Shown here one piece after another: positions 53,755-62,667 of a DNA stretch of 64,000 nucleotides. How positions within the stretch are numbered: position 1 is the first letter of the stretch; each line of letters opens with the position of its first letter. The translations under genes were made by a program, and so were the position numbers. Origin of the DNA: Kitasatospora mediocidica KCTC 9733 (lineage in GTDB: Bacteria > Actinomycetota > Actinomycetes > Streptomycetales > Streptomycetaceae); NCBI RefSeq assembly GCF_000744225.1, contig NZ_JQLN01000005.1:1426001-1490000 (forward strand), in the 5' to 3' direction. The notes beneath the pieces were generated by a model that ran no database searches, was not told where the DNA came from, and was given only the letters and a program-made list of their open reading frames with translations.

Positions 53755-54900
53755 GTGACCGTCAAAAGCACGGCGAGGGCGCGCAAGAAGGCCGCCCCCG
53801 GCGTCCCTGACAACCTCCAGGCGGGGAAGGACGCCCCGGCCGAGCTGATCCAGCTGCTCACCCCCGAAGGTGAACGGGTCGAACACCCGGACTACCCGCT
53901 GGCCATCGAGGCGGACGAGCTGCGCTCGCTCTACCGGGACCTGGTGCTGGTCCGGCGGTTCGACGCCGAGGCGACCGCGCTCCAGCGGCAGGGCGAGCTG
54001 GGCCTGTGGGCCTCGCTGCTCGGCCAGGAGGCGGCCCAGGTCGGCAGCGGCCGCGCGATGCGGGAGAAGGACTACGCCTTCCCCACCTACCGCGAACACG
54101 GCGTCGCCTGGTGCCGCGGTGTGGACCCGCTCAACCTGCTCGGGATGTTCCGTGGGGTCAACCACGGTGGCTGGGACCCGAACGAGAAGAACTTCCACCT
54201 CTACACCATCGTGATCGGCTCGCAGACGCTGCACGCGACCGGCTACGCGATGGGCATCACCAAGGACAGCGCCGAGGACGCCGTGATCGCCTACTTCGGC
54301 GACGGCGCCTCCAGCCAGGGTGACGTCAACGAGGCCTTCACGTTCGCCTCGGTCTACAACGCTCCGGTGGTCTTCTTCTGCCAGAACAACCAGTGGGCGA
54401 TCTCCGAGCCCACCACCAACCAGACGAAGATCCCGCTCTACCGCCGCGCCTCCGGCTTCGGGTTCCCCGGTGTCCGGGTGGACGGCAACGACGTCCTCGC
54501 CTGCCTCGCGGTCACCCGCTGGGCGCTGGACCGCGCCCGCAACGGCGGCGGCCCGGTGCTGATCGAGGCCTTCACCTACCGGATGGGCGCGCACACCACC
54601 TCCGACGACCCGACCCGCTACCGCGCGGCCGAGGAGACCGAGTCCTGGCGTGCCAAGGACCCGATCTCGCGGCTCAAGACGTACCTGGAGCGCGAGGGGC
54701 TGGCCGACGAGGACTTCTTCGCGGCGATCGACGCCGAGAGCGAGACGCTCGGCCTGCGGGTGCGTGAGGGCGTCCGGTCGATGCCCGACCCGGACCCGAC
54801 CCTGATCTTCGACCATGTGTACGCCGAGCCGCATGCCTTGGTGACCGAGGAGCGGGCCGAGTACGTCGCGTATGCGGAGTCGTTCGAGGGCGGGGAGTAG
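53755..54900 (+). CDS. bkdA: Branched-chain 2-oxoacid dehydrogenase E1 alpha
   Basis: 381 residues. The thiamine-pyrophosphate motif is YFGDGASSQGDVNEAFTFAS ending in QNNQWAIS, which is the GDG...NN pattern. It decarboxylates the 2-oxo acids of Val, Ile and Leu and thus supplies branched starters for fatty acids and polyketides. GTG 53755 with GAGGAG 5 nt upstream. Gene order bkdA-bkdB-bkdC with short gaps (7 and 12 bp) is an operon; the E3 component is not encoded here. Confidence 0.95.
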   Translation: MTVKSTARARKKAAPGVPDNLQAGKDAPAELIQLLTPEGERVEHPDYPLAIEADELRSLYRDLVLVRRFDAEATALQRQGELGLWASLLGQEAAQVGSGRAMREKDYAFPTYREHGVAWCRGVDPLNLLGMFRGVNHGGWDPNEKNFHLYTIVIGSQTLHATGYAMGITKDSAEDAVIAYFGDGASSQGDVNEAFTFASVYNAPVVFFCQNNQWAISEPTTNQTKIPLYRRASGFGFPGVRVDGNDVLACLAVTRWALDRARNGGGPVLIEAFTYRMGAHTTSDDPTRYRAAEETESWRAKDPISRLKTYLEREGLADEDFFAAIDAESETLGLRVREGVRSMPDPDPTLIFDHVYAEPHALVTEERAEYVAYAESFEGGE

Positions 54901-54907
54901 TCCGATC

Positions 54908-55879
54908 ATGTCCAAGCTCACCATGTCGAAAGCCATCAACGAAGGCTTGCGCAACTGTCTGGAGACCGACCCCAAGACCCTGATCATGGGTGAGGACGTC
55001 GGAAAGCTGGGTGGCGTCTTCCGCGTCACCGACGGCCTGCAGAAGGACTTCGGCGAGGACCGGGTGATCGACACCCCGCTCGCCGAGTCCGGCATCGTCG
55101 GCACCGCGATCGGCCTCGCGCTGCGCGGCTACCGGCCGATCGTGGAGATCCAGTTCGACGGGTTCGTCTACCCGGCCTTCGACCAGATCGTCACCCAGCT
55201 GGCCAAGATGCACGCCCGTGCGCTGGGCCACGTCAAGATGCCGATCACGATCCGTATCCCCTACGCGGGTGGAATCGGCGCCGTCGAGCATCACAGCGAG
55301 TCGCACGAGGCGTACTTCGCGCACACCGCCGGTCTGCGGGTGGTCACGCCGTCCAACCCGGACGACGCGTACTGGATGCTCCGGCAGTCGGTCGAGTCCG
55401 ATGACCCGGTGATCTTCCTGGAGCCGAAGGCCCGTTACTGGGACAAGGCCGAGATCAGCGCTGCCCCGGCGCTGGACCTGCACACCGCGAAGGTGGTCCG
55501 GTCGGGCACCGACCTGACGCTGCTGGCGTACGGGCCGATGGTGAAGGTCTGCCTGGAGGTGGCCGCGGCCGCCGAGGAGGACGGCCGTCACCTGGAGGTC
55601 GTCGACCTCCGCTCGCTTTCGCCGGTCGACTTCGACACCCTCGAGGCGTCGGTCAAGCGCACCGGGCGGGCGATCGTGGTGCACGAGGCACCGGTCTTCA
55701 TGGGCATGGGCGCGGAACTCGCCGCCCGGCTCACCGAGCGGTGCTTCTACCACCTGGAGGCGCCGGTTCTGCGGGTCGGCGGCTACCACGCGCCGTACCC
55801 GCCGTCCCGGGTCGAGGAGCAGTACCTGCCGGACCTGGACCGGGTGCTGGACGCCGTCGACCGCGCGCTGGCGTACTGA
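54908..55879 (+). CDS. bkdB: Branched-chain 2-oxoacid dehydrogenase E1 beta
   Basis: 323 residues, typical for the subunit. SKAINEGLRNCLETDPKTL opens the transketolase-like fold. MGEDVGKLGGVFRVTDGLQK and DTPLAESGIVGTAIGLALRG are conserved in E1 beta. It pairs with the preceding E1 alpha. ATG 54908 lies 7 nt after the bkdA stop, with GGGGAG inside the end of bkdA as the ribosome-binding site. Confidence 0.95.
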   Translation: MSKLTMSKAINEGLRNCLETDPKTLIMGEDVGKLGGVFRVTDGLQKDFGEDRVIDTPLAESGIVGTAIGLALRGYRPIVEIQFDGFVYPAFDQIVTQLAKMHARALGHVKMPITIRIPYAGGIGAVEHHSESHEAYFAHTAGLRVVTPSNPDDAYWMLRQSVESDDPVIFLEPKARYWDKAEISAAPALDLHTAKVVRSGTDLTLLAYGPMVKVCLEVAAAAEEDGRHLEVVDLRSLSPVDFDTLEASVKRTGRAIVVHEAPVFMGMGAELAARLTERCFYHLEAPVLRVGGYHAPYPPSRVEEQYLPDLDRVLDAVDRALAY

Positions 55880-55891
55880 GAGGGAGTGGCG

Positions 55892-57301
55892 ATGACCACC
55901 GAAGTTCGTTCGCTCCGTGAATTCAGGATGCCCGACGTCGGCGAGGGGCTGACCGAGGCCGAGATCCTCAAGTGGTACGTCCAGCCGGGCGACACCGTCA
56001 CCGACGGCCAGGTCGTCTGCGAGGTCGAGACGGCGAAGGCGGCCGTCGAGCTGCCGATCCCGTTCAACGGGACGGTCGAGTCGCTCTTCTTCCCCGAGGG
56101 GTCGACGGTCGACGTCGGCACCGCGATCATCACGGTCGCGGTGCTCGGAGCCGCTCCGGCGCCGGCTGCGGCTGCCGCGCCCGCCGCGGTCCCCGCGCCT
56201 GCTCCGGCCGCCGCCGAGGAGGCCGGTGAGCCGGCCCGCCGCGAGGTGCTGGTCGGGTACGGCCCGCGCACCGGCGCCGTGCAGCGCCGGGCCCGCCGGA
56301 CGGCTGCTCCGGCCGCCGCCCCCGTGGCGGCTCCGGTCGCACCCGCTCCGGTCGTGGCGCCCGTCGCCCCGGTCGCCGTCGCGGTGGACGCGGTGACCGA
56401 CCGGCCGCTCGCCAAGCCGCCGGTCCGCAAGCTCGCCAAGGACCTCGGCATCGACCTGCGGGCCGTCCGCGCCACCGGCCCGGACGGGATCATCACCCGC
56501 GAGGACGTCCACGCCGCCGCCGCGCCCGCCGCGCCGGCCGTGGTCGAGGCGCCGGTCCAGGTCGCCGCCGCGGTGGAGGCCCCCGTGCTCTCCACCGGCG
56601 CCGACCAGCGGATCCCGGTCAAGGGCGTCCGCAAGGCCACCGCCCAGGCGATGGTGGCCTCCGCCTTCACCGCGCCGCACGTCACCGAGTTCGTCCAGGT
56701 CGACGTCACCCGCACGATGAAGCTGGTCCGCACGCTGAAGGAGAGCGGCGAGCTGGGCGCGGGGGTGCGGGTCAGCCCGCTGCTGCTGGTCGCCAAGGCG
56801 CTGCTCACGGCGTTCAAGCGGCACCCGGAGATCAACGCCAGCTGGGACGAGCCCAACCAGGAGATCGTCCTGCGGGGCCAGGTCAACCTCGGGATCGCCG
56901 CGGCGACCCCGCGCGGCCTGATCGTGCCGAACATCAAGAACGCGGGCGCGCTGACCCTGTCCGGCCTCGCGGTCGAGCTCGGCGCGCTGGTCGACACCGC
57001 CCGCCAGGGCAAGACCTCGCCCGCCGACATGCAGGGCGGCACCGTCACCATCACCAACGTCGGCGTCTTCGGCGTCGACACCGGGACCCCGATCCTGAAC
57101 CCCGGCGAGGCCGCCATCCTGGCCTTCGGCGCGGTCCGGGAGCTGCCCTGGGTGCACAAGGGCAAGGTGGTGCCCCGCCAGGTCACCACGCTGGCGCTCT
57201 CCTTCGACCACCGCATGGTCGACGGCGAGCTGGGCTCGAAGGTGCTGGCCGATGTCGCGGCCATCCTGGAGCGTCCCAAGCGCCTGATCACCTGGGGCTG
57301 A
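55892..57301 (+). CDS. bkdC: Branched-chain 2-oxoacid dehydrogenase E2 (lipoyl acyltransferase)
   Basis: 469 residues. A single lipoyl domain (lipoyl-Lys at position 49 in CEVETAKAAVELP), an Ala/Pro linker, the E1/E3-binding domain (PPVRKLAKDLGIDLRAVRATG) and the catalytic domain with SFDHRMVDGELG near the C-terminus. Start: ATG 55892 with AGGGAG 5 nt upstream; the GTG at 55886 overlaps that ribosome-binding site. Last gene of the bkd operon, followed by a strong terminator. Confidence 0.95.
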   Translation: MTTEVRSLREFRMPDVGEGLTEAEILKWYVQPGDTVTDGQVVCEVETAKAAVELPIPFNGTVESLFFPEGSTVDVGTAIITVAVLGAAPAPAAAAAPAAVPAPAPAAAEEAGEPARREVLVGYGPRTGAVQRRARRTAAPAAAPVAAPVAPAPVVAPVAPVAVAVDAVTDRPLAKPPVRKLAKDLGIDLRAVRATGPDGIITREDVHAAAAPAAPAVVEAPVQVAAAVEAPVLSTGADQRIPVKGVRKATAQAMVASAFTAPHVTEFVQVDVTRTMKLVRTLKESGELGAGVRVSPLLLVAKALLTAFKRHPEINASWDEPNQEIVLRGQVNLGIAAATPRGLIVPNIKNAGALTLSGLAVELGALVDTARQGKTSPADMQGGTVTITNVGVFGVDTGTPILNPGEAAILAFGAVRELPWVHKGKVVPRQVTTLALSFDHRMVDGELGSKVLADVAAILERPKRLITWG

Positions 57302-57320
57302 CGCCCCACTGAACGGCCGA

Positions 57321-57352
57321 AGGGCCCCATCCCCCGCCGGGGATGGGGCCCT
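57321..57352. terminator. Bidirectional terminator after bkdC
   Basis: AGGGCCCCATCCCC (57321-57334), a CGCC loop and GGGGATGGGGCCCT (57339-57352) make a 14-bp perfect stem, followed by GTCCTTTG. It serves bkdC and the convergent secreted-protein gene. Confidence 0.92.
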
Positions 57353-57370
57353 GTCCTTTGTGCCCGTGAC

Positions 57371-58339
57371 CTACTGGCGGGCGGAGCGGCGTCGCCGGCT
57401 GATCACGAAGGCACCGGCGCCGAGGGCGATCAGGGCGCCGCCGGCACCGAGCAGCGGGACGGCTGAGCTGTCGGCAGCGGTGCTGGACAGCTGCGGCGCG
57501 GCGGTGGCGGGCGTCGTCGGCTGCACGGCGGCGGGCTGCGAGGTGGGCGCGGTGGGTATGGCGGGTGCGCTGGGCACGGGCGTCGGCGCGGCGGGCTGTG
57601 CGGCAGCCTGGGCGACCGGCGCCACGGCGACCGGGGCAGCGGACACGGCAGCCGCGGCCGGGACGACCGGAACGGCGGTGCGCGGGGCGGGCGGAGCCGG
57701 CTTGGCGCTCGGCGCGGCGACGCGCAGCACCTTGAGTGTGTTCAGCGTGCCCGTGCCGTCGGCGCCCGGGCTGGGGAACATCTGGATCGTGGTCTGGTTG
57801 CGCGGCGCGTCGGCCGAGAGCGTGATCTGGAACAGGACGCGCATGGCGTGACCCGGTGCGACCTGCTGGGCGACCGAGGAGGTGTCGGCGCGGATGACCG
57901 GGTCGCAGGTGTGCACGACCGGCAGCGTCTTCCAGTGGCCGCCGACCATGGCCTGGACGGTGAAGTCCGCCGGCCGCAGGTAGCTCCCGCCCGGCGGGTC
58001 CCCGGCCGGGTTCCAGAACGCGAGTTCGGGCGCGATCCAGCTGCCGTCGGGGATACCGGGCTTCGGACCGACCTCCTCACCCACCTGGATCGGGGCGCCA
58101 CCGGCGGTGATGCTGCTGGGGAAGCCGGGGTCGGGGATGAATCCGCCCACGCCCGGGAGCACCACGTGGCCACCGGCCGTCTGAGCGGGCGCGCCCCCAC
58201 AGGCGTAGGCGGTGGCCGCGCCCGGCAGGAGCGGAACGGCGGCGCTGATGACCAGGGTGGCGGCGGCGGTGGCGAGGGCACGACGGGTGACGGTGGAGGA
58301 GATGTTCTTCGCGAAAGCGGAGATAACGGACGCGCGCAT
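57371..58339 (-). CDS. Secreted membrane-anchored protein of unknown function
   Basis: 322 residues. A signal sequence (RRALATAAATLVISAAVPLLPGAATA) is followed by a folded region containing GGAPIQVGEEVGPKPGIPD, a HTCDPV segment and IQMFPSP. A Pro/Ala/Val linker and a C-terminal helix (LLGAGGALIALGAGAFVI) with RRRRSARQ complete it. There is no LPxTG motif, so it is probably held by the helix. Function unknown. ATG 58339 has AAGGA 8 nt upstream; the longer frame to 58459 is not supported. It converges on bkdC. Confidence 0.82.
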   Translation of the reverse strand: MRASVISAFAKNISSTVTRRALATAAATLVISAAVPLLPGAATAYACGGAPAQTAGGHVVLPGVGGFIPDPGFPSSITAGGAPIQVGEEVGPKPGIPDGSWIAPELAFWNPAGDPPGGSYLRPADFTVQAMVGGHWKTLPVVHTCDPVIRADTSSVAQQVAPGHAMRVLFQITLSADAPRNQTTIQMFPSPGADGTGTLNTLKVLRVAAPSAKPAPPAPRTAVPVVPAAAAVSAAPVAVAPVAQAAAQPAAPTPVPSAPAIPTAPTSQPAAVQPTTPATAAPQLSSTAADSSAVPLLGAGGALIALGAGAFVISRRRRSARQ

Positions 58340-58531
58340 GACGTGTTCCTTCGAGGACTGGTGCTGCGGGGTGTGTGGTCTGAAGGTGGCCGGTTCTCGA
58401 ACTTCCCCCCGGCCCCTGCCGGTCTCGCTCTCCGTGCCTTCATCTGTATGGACGCGCATCCCCTCCAGGGGTTGCAGGTGAGTTCAGATTATTTTCGGGC
58501 CGTCGTCCAAGCCTTCCTGAATACTGCTCAG

Positions 58532-59797
58532 GTGGCAGAACACGGCACCGTCCAGAGCACCTCCCACTCCGACGCGGACGAGGACGAGGCGCAGGCCCCG
58601 CACGCGTACGCGCTGCGCCGCGACGTCTCGCTGCCGGCCGTGCTGGCCGGGATGATCGCCATCGTCGTCTGCTTCTCCGGACCGCTGGTGGTGGTGCTCG
58701 CGGCCGCTGCCGCCGGCCGGCTCGACCAGGCGCACACGGTGTCCTGGATATGGGCCGTCTCGATAGGCAGCGGGCTGACCTCGCTCCTGCTCAGCTGGTA
58801 CACCCGAACACCGGTGATCACCGCCTGGTCGACGCCCGGTGCGGCGCTCCTCGTCACCAGCCTTGGTTCGTACTCCTACCCCTCGGCGGTCGGCGCATTC
58901 CTGGTCAGCGGTGTAGTCGTGACACTGCTCGGCGTCACCGGCCTGTTCGGGCGGCTGATCCGGGCGGTGCCGACCGGCGTGGTGAACGCGATGCTGGCCG
59001 GCATCCTGTTCAGCTTCGGCGCCGACATCTTCACCGCGCTGCACACCGCGCCGGCCGTGGTGCTGTCCGCGCTGGCGGCCTTCCTGCTCGCCAAGCGGCT
59101 GCTTCCGCGCTATGCCGTCCCGGCCGCCCTGCTGACCGGTGGCGTGGCCGCCTGGCTCACCGTCGGGCTCCCGCTGCGGCTGGGGCACGGCGGCCTCGCC
59201 CACCCGGTGCTGACCGCGCCCGGCCTGGACCCGGCGGCGCTGGTGGGCCTCGCGCTGCCGCTCACCATCGTGGCGCTGGCCTCGCAGAACGCTCCCGGGC
59301 TCGGCGTGCTGCGGTCCTCCGGCTACCAGCCGGACGACCGGCTGCTGATCGGCGCGACCGGTGCGGCGTCGGTCCTGCTGGCCCCCTTCGGCTCGCCGGG
59401 AATCAACATCGCAGCGATCACGGCCGCGATCTGCACCAGCCCGCAGAGCCACCCCGATCCGCGTCGGCGCTATGTCGCCGGCATGGCCACCGGCCTGGGC
59501 TATCTGCTGGTCGGCAGCTTCGGCGGGGTGCTGGTCAGCCTTTTCACCGGCCTGCCGGGAGCGCTCGTCGCGGTGGTCGCGGGAGTGGCCCTGCTCGGCT
59601 CGTTCCAGGGCAGCCTGGCCGCGGCGGTCGCCGACGAGCAGGGTCGGGACGCCGCCGTGGTCACCTTCCTCGCCACCGCCTCGGGCATGTCGCTCTTCGG
59701 CATCGGCGCGGCCTTCTGGGGCCTGCTGCTCGGCGTGGGCACCCACCTGGTGCTGCGCGCCGCCCCCACCGCTCGCTGGTGGCCGCGACGCGGGTGA
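58532..59797 (+). CDS. BenE-family benzoate/H+ symporter-like transporter
   Basis: About 421 residues of the BenE/NCS2-like fold. Hydrophobic segments begin LPAVLAGMIAIVVCFSGPLVVVLAAAA; family marks are RTPVITAWSTPGAALL and GLALPLTIVALASQNAPGLGVL, then FGSPGINIAAITAAICTS. Substrate may be benzoate or another aromatic acid, not tested by sequence. GTG 58532 has AATACT (58520-58525) 6 nt upstream, a leaderless layout; in-frame starts at 58450 and 58480 are alternatives. It is divergent from the secreted-protein gene. Confidence 0.87.
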   Translation: MAEHGTVQSTSHSDADEDEAQAPHAYALRRDVSLPAVLAGMIAIVVCFSGPLVVVLAAAAAGRLDQAHTVSWIWAVSIGSGLTSLLLSWYTRTPVITAWSTPGAALLVTSLGSYSYPSAVGAFLVSGVVVTLLGVTGLFGRLIRAVPTGVVNAMLAGILFSFGADIFTALHTAPAVVLSALAAFLLAKRLLPRYAVPAALLTGGVAAWLTVGLPLRLGHGGLAHPVLTAPGLDPAALVGLALPLTIVALASQNAPGLGVLRSSGYQPDDRLLIGATGAASVLLAPFGSPGINIAAITAAICTSPQSHPDPRRRYVAGMATGLGYLLVGSFGGVLVSLFTGLPGALVAVVAGVALLGSFQGSLAAAVADEQGRDAAVVTFLATASGMSLFGIGAAFWGLLLGVGTHLVLRAAPTARWWPRRG

Positions 59798-59934
59798 GGC
59801 CGCCCGGGTGACTCGTTGCGCCAGTCCGGTGAGATGTTCGACAGGAAGTCGGCTAGTCGGCTCGGCCGGGGTATGTCTCCGCGACCCCCACCCGAGCGCC
59901 CGCCGGGTGACCGGAGCACCGAGGACCCGCCCGT

Positions 59935-61182
59935 ATGACGCCTGGCAACCCTGGCCGTCTCATCCGGAGTCTGGCCGCACTCGTTCTGCTCGCCGCAGCG
60001 GTCCTGCCGGCTGCCCTGGAAGTCGCCGGTCCGGCGCCGTTCGCCGTCATCGGCCCGGCAGCCGGTGCGGCCACCGACCGCGCGGTGCCTCCGCACGCGC
60101 GGGCCGGTGCCGTCTCGGCACACCTGCGCACCGTGGGGGCCGCCCCGACGGTCGACATACGCCGCAGCGGCGACCCGTCCAACCGGATCACCCTGGTGCT
60201 GCTCGGGGACGGCTACACCGAGAGCCAGCAGGACCTCTTCCGGCAGCAGGCCGACCAGTCCTGGCGGGCGCTGATGGAGATCGAGCCCTTCCGGACCTAC
60301 CAGGGCTACTTCAACATAAGGCGGGTCGAGGTGGTCTCCCCGGTCTCCGGGATCGCGGAGGGGGACACCAAGAACCGCAAGCCCGGTACCCCGCTCGGCA
60401 TGCACTTCTGGTGCGAGGGCACCGCGCGGCTGCTCTGCGCGGACGAGGCGGCGACCGCCCGGTACGCGGGGGAGGGGGAGGGACCGCAGTACCTGATCGC
60501 GCTGGCCAACTCCACCGAGTACGGCGGCGCCGGGGGCACGGGGGTGACGACCCTCTCGGGCGGCAGCTCGGACGCCGGGCGGATCATCCAGCACGAGATA
60601 GGGCACACCGTGGGTGATCTCGGGGACGAGTACGACAGCGCCCCGAACGACGCCGACTACCCGAACCTCTCGAACCAGGGCGCCGACGTGATGCAGCGCG
60701 ACCACCTCAAGTGGTGGCGCTGGCTCGGGGCGCAGTCGCCGGACGGCGGCGGCACGGTCGGCGCGTACCGCAGCAGCAACGGCATCTACCGCCCGACCGC
60801 GGACTCGGTGATGCGCACCCTGGGAGGCAGCTACAACCTGCCCTCGCGCGAGGCGATCATCGAGCAGATCTACCGCCGGCTCTCGCCGACCGACGGCGCC
60901 TCGCCCGCCCCCGGCGACGTGACGGGCCGCCCCCGGCTCTCCGTCCAGCCGCTCCCGCTGACCGGCCCGCGCCAGCTCCAGGTGGACTGGAAGGTCGACG
61001 GCCGGTCGGTGGACCCGCAGTCCGAGGACCGCACCTGGTTCGACCCGGGTTCGCTCACGCTGGCGCCCGGCCAGCGGGTCGCGGTGACCGCGACCGTGCG
61101 GGACACCACGGACTGGGTGCGGGACGAGGCCTTCCGGGACCAGCACATGACGCGCACGGTGCGCTGGGTGCTGAAAGGCTGA
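59935..61182 (+). CDS. Secreted M64-family metallopeptidase
   Basis: 415 residues. Signal peptide (LIRSLAALVLLAAAVLPAALEVAG), then the M64 (IgA peptidase) domain with LVLLGDGYTESQQDLFRQQA and the zinc-binding HEIGHTVGDLGDEY (His, Glu, His and later Asp) near residue 222. The C-terminal ~90 residues form a beta-rich domain. It is probably an extracellular protease. ATG 59935 has GAGGA 10 nt upstream. Independent of the transporter upstream (137-bp gap). Confidence 0.9.
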   Translation: MTPGNPGRLIRSLAALVLLAAAVLPAALEVAGPAPFAVIGPAAGAATDRAVPPHARAGAVSAHLRTVGAAPTVDIRRSGDPSNRITLVLLGDGYTESQQDLFRQQADQSWRALMEIEPFRTYQGYFNIRRVEVVSPVSGIAEGDTKNRKPGTPLGMHFWCEGTARLLCADEAATARYAGEGEGPQYLIALANSTEYGGAGGTGVTTLSGGSSDAGRIIQHEIGHTVGDLGDEYDSAPNDADYPNLSNQGADVMQRDHLKWWRWLGAQSPDGGGTVGAYRSSNGIYRPTADSVMRTLGGSYNLPSREAIIEQIYRRLSPTDGASPAPGDVTGRPRLSVQPLPLTGPRQLQVDWKVDGRSVDPQSEDRTWFDPGSLTLAPGQRVAVTATVRDTTDWVRDEAFRDQHMTRTVRWVLKG

Positions 61183-61255
61183 GCGGGTGGTTCGTGTGCA
61201 CTCGCTCCACCCGGTGTATGCGATCAAAAGGTGGGATGACTAGTCTGGGTCCACT

Positions 61256-62617
61256 ATGCCCGTGGACCCAGCCGCCGCCGCCACCCGCTCCCCGTCCTTC
61301 CCCGGCCCCCGTCCTTCCCCGGCCGAGCCCCCGGTGGTGGCCGAGCCCTCGGTAGCCGGGCCGCCCGGCGGGCGGGCCGCGTGGTTCGCCTGGGGGATCG
61401 GCGTCAGCGTCTACGTCCTCGCGGTGATCCACCGCACCAGCCTCGGGGTGGCCGGACTGGACGCCGCCCAGCGGTTCGGGGTGGGCGCCTCGGCGCTCTC
61501 CACCTTCTCGATCCTGCAGGTGATGGTCTACGTCGCCATGCAGATACCGGTCGGACTGCTGGTCGACCGGTTCGGGCCGCGCCGGATCCTGCTGATGGGT
61601 GTCACGCTGCTCAGCGTCGGGCAGCTGGCGTTCGCGTTCAGCTCGTCGTTCGGGCCCGCGCTGGCCTCGCGAGCGGTGCTGGGCTGCGGCGACGCGATGA
61701 CCTTCATCAGCGTCCTGCGGGTCGCCGCCCGCTGGTTCCCGGCCGCCAGGACCTCGCTGGTCATGCAGCTCACCGGGCTGGCCGGGATGGCCGGCAACCT
61801 GGTGACCACGGTGGTGCTGGCGCAGGCGCTGCACACCGAGGGCTGGACGGCCACCTTCGGTGCCGTCGCCCTGCTCGGCGTGGGCGCCTTCGCGCTCGTC
61901 GCGCTGCTCCTCCAGGAGGCTCCGCCGTCGGCCTCGGTCCTGCCGGAAACGGTGTCGGAAACGGCACCGGTCCGGATGCCCGTACTGACCCAGATCAGGA
62001 GCTCCTGGCGCGAGCCCGGCACCCGGCTCGGCCTCTGGGTGCACTTCACCACCGCCTTCCCGGCCGGCGCGTTCGCGCTGCTCTGGGGCCTGCCCTACCT
62101 GGTGGAGGGCCAGGGCATGAGCCGGGCCGACGCGGGCGGGATGCTGACCCTGCTGGTCTTCAGCAACATGTTCTTCGCCCTGCTCATCGGCCGGCTGCTG
62201 GCCCGCTCGGCCCGGGCCCGGATGCCGATCGTCCTCACGGTGATCACGGCCACCGCCGGCTGCTGGGCGCTGGCCCTGGCCTGGCCGGGCGGCCACCCGC
62301 CGTTCTGGCTGCTGGTGCTGGTCCTGCTGGTGATGGGAAGCAACGGCCCGGCCTCCCTGGTGGGCCTCGACTACGCCCGCTCGCACAACCCCGCCGAACG
62401 CCTCGGCACGGCGTCGGGCATCGCGAACATGGGCGGCTTCATCGCCACGGTGATCACTCTCCTGGGCATCGGCGTCCTGCTCGACGCACTCTCACCGGCC
62501 AGCGCCGCGACGTACTCGGCGGGGGCGTACCGGCTGGCGTTCTGCTGGATGTACGTGCCGCTACTGGTGGGGGCCGCGATGATCCTGCGGCTCCGGGGGA
62601 AGCTGAAGAGTCACTGA
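61256..62617 (+). CDS. MFS transporter
   Basis: 453 residues with about 12 hydrophobic segments. A Pro/Ala-rich N-terminus (~42 residues) precedes the first helix (AWFAWGIGVSVYVLAVIHRTSLG). The family loop motif is IPVGLLVDRFGPRRILLMG. Its overall form (HRTSLGVAG, AMTFISVLRVAARWFP) fits the nitrate/hexuronate-like MFS types, but the substrate cannot be named. ATG 61256 has TAGTCT (61241-61246) 9 nt upstream. It is followed by a 19-bp hairpin terminator. Confidence 0.88.
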   Translation: MPVDPAAAATRSPSFPGPRPSPAEPPVVAEPSVAGPPGGRAAWFAWGIGVSVYVLAVIHRTSLGVAGLDAAQRFGVGASALSTFSILQVMVYVAMQIPVGLLVDRFGPRRILLMGVTLLSVGQLAFAFSSSFGPALASRAVLGCGDAMTFISVLRVAARWFPAARTSLVMQLTGLAGMAGNLVTTVVLAQALHTEGWTATFGAVALLGVGAFALVALLLQEAPPSASVLPETVSETAPVRMPVLTQIRSSWREPGTRLGLWVHFTTAFPAGAFALLWGLPYLVEGQGMSRADAGGMLTLLVFSNMFFALLIGRLLARSARARMPIVLTVITATAGCWALALAWPGGHPPFWLLVLVLLVMGSNGPASLVGLDYARSHNPAERLGTASGIANMGGFIATVITLLGIGVLLDALSPASAATYSAGAYRLAFCWMYVPLLVGAAMILRLRGKLKSH

Positions 62618-62624
62618 GCCGGGA

Positions 62625-62665
62625 GAGTCCCGTACGCCTCGCGCGGCGCGAGGCGTACGGGACTC
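62625..62665. terminator. Hairpin terminator after the MFS gene
   Basis: GAGTCCCGTACGCCTCGCG (62625-62643) and its perfect complement (62647-62665) enclose a CGG loop. A 19-bp perfect stem between the convergent transporter and BRO-N genes. Confidence 0.9.
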
Positions 62666-62667
62666 AC

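Noticed and set aside
53417-53755. Response regulator plus bkd genes as a two-component system locus
   Set aside because: No histidine kinase gene is adjacent, so only an orphan response regulator can be claimed.
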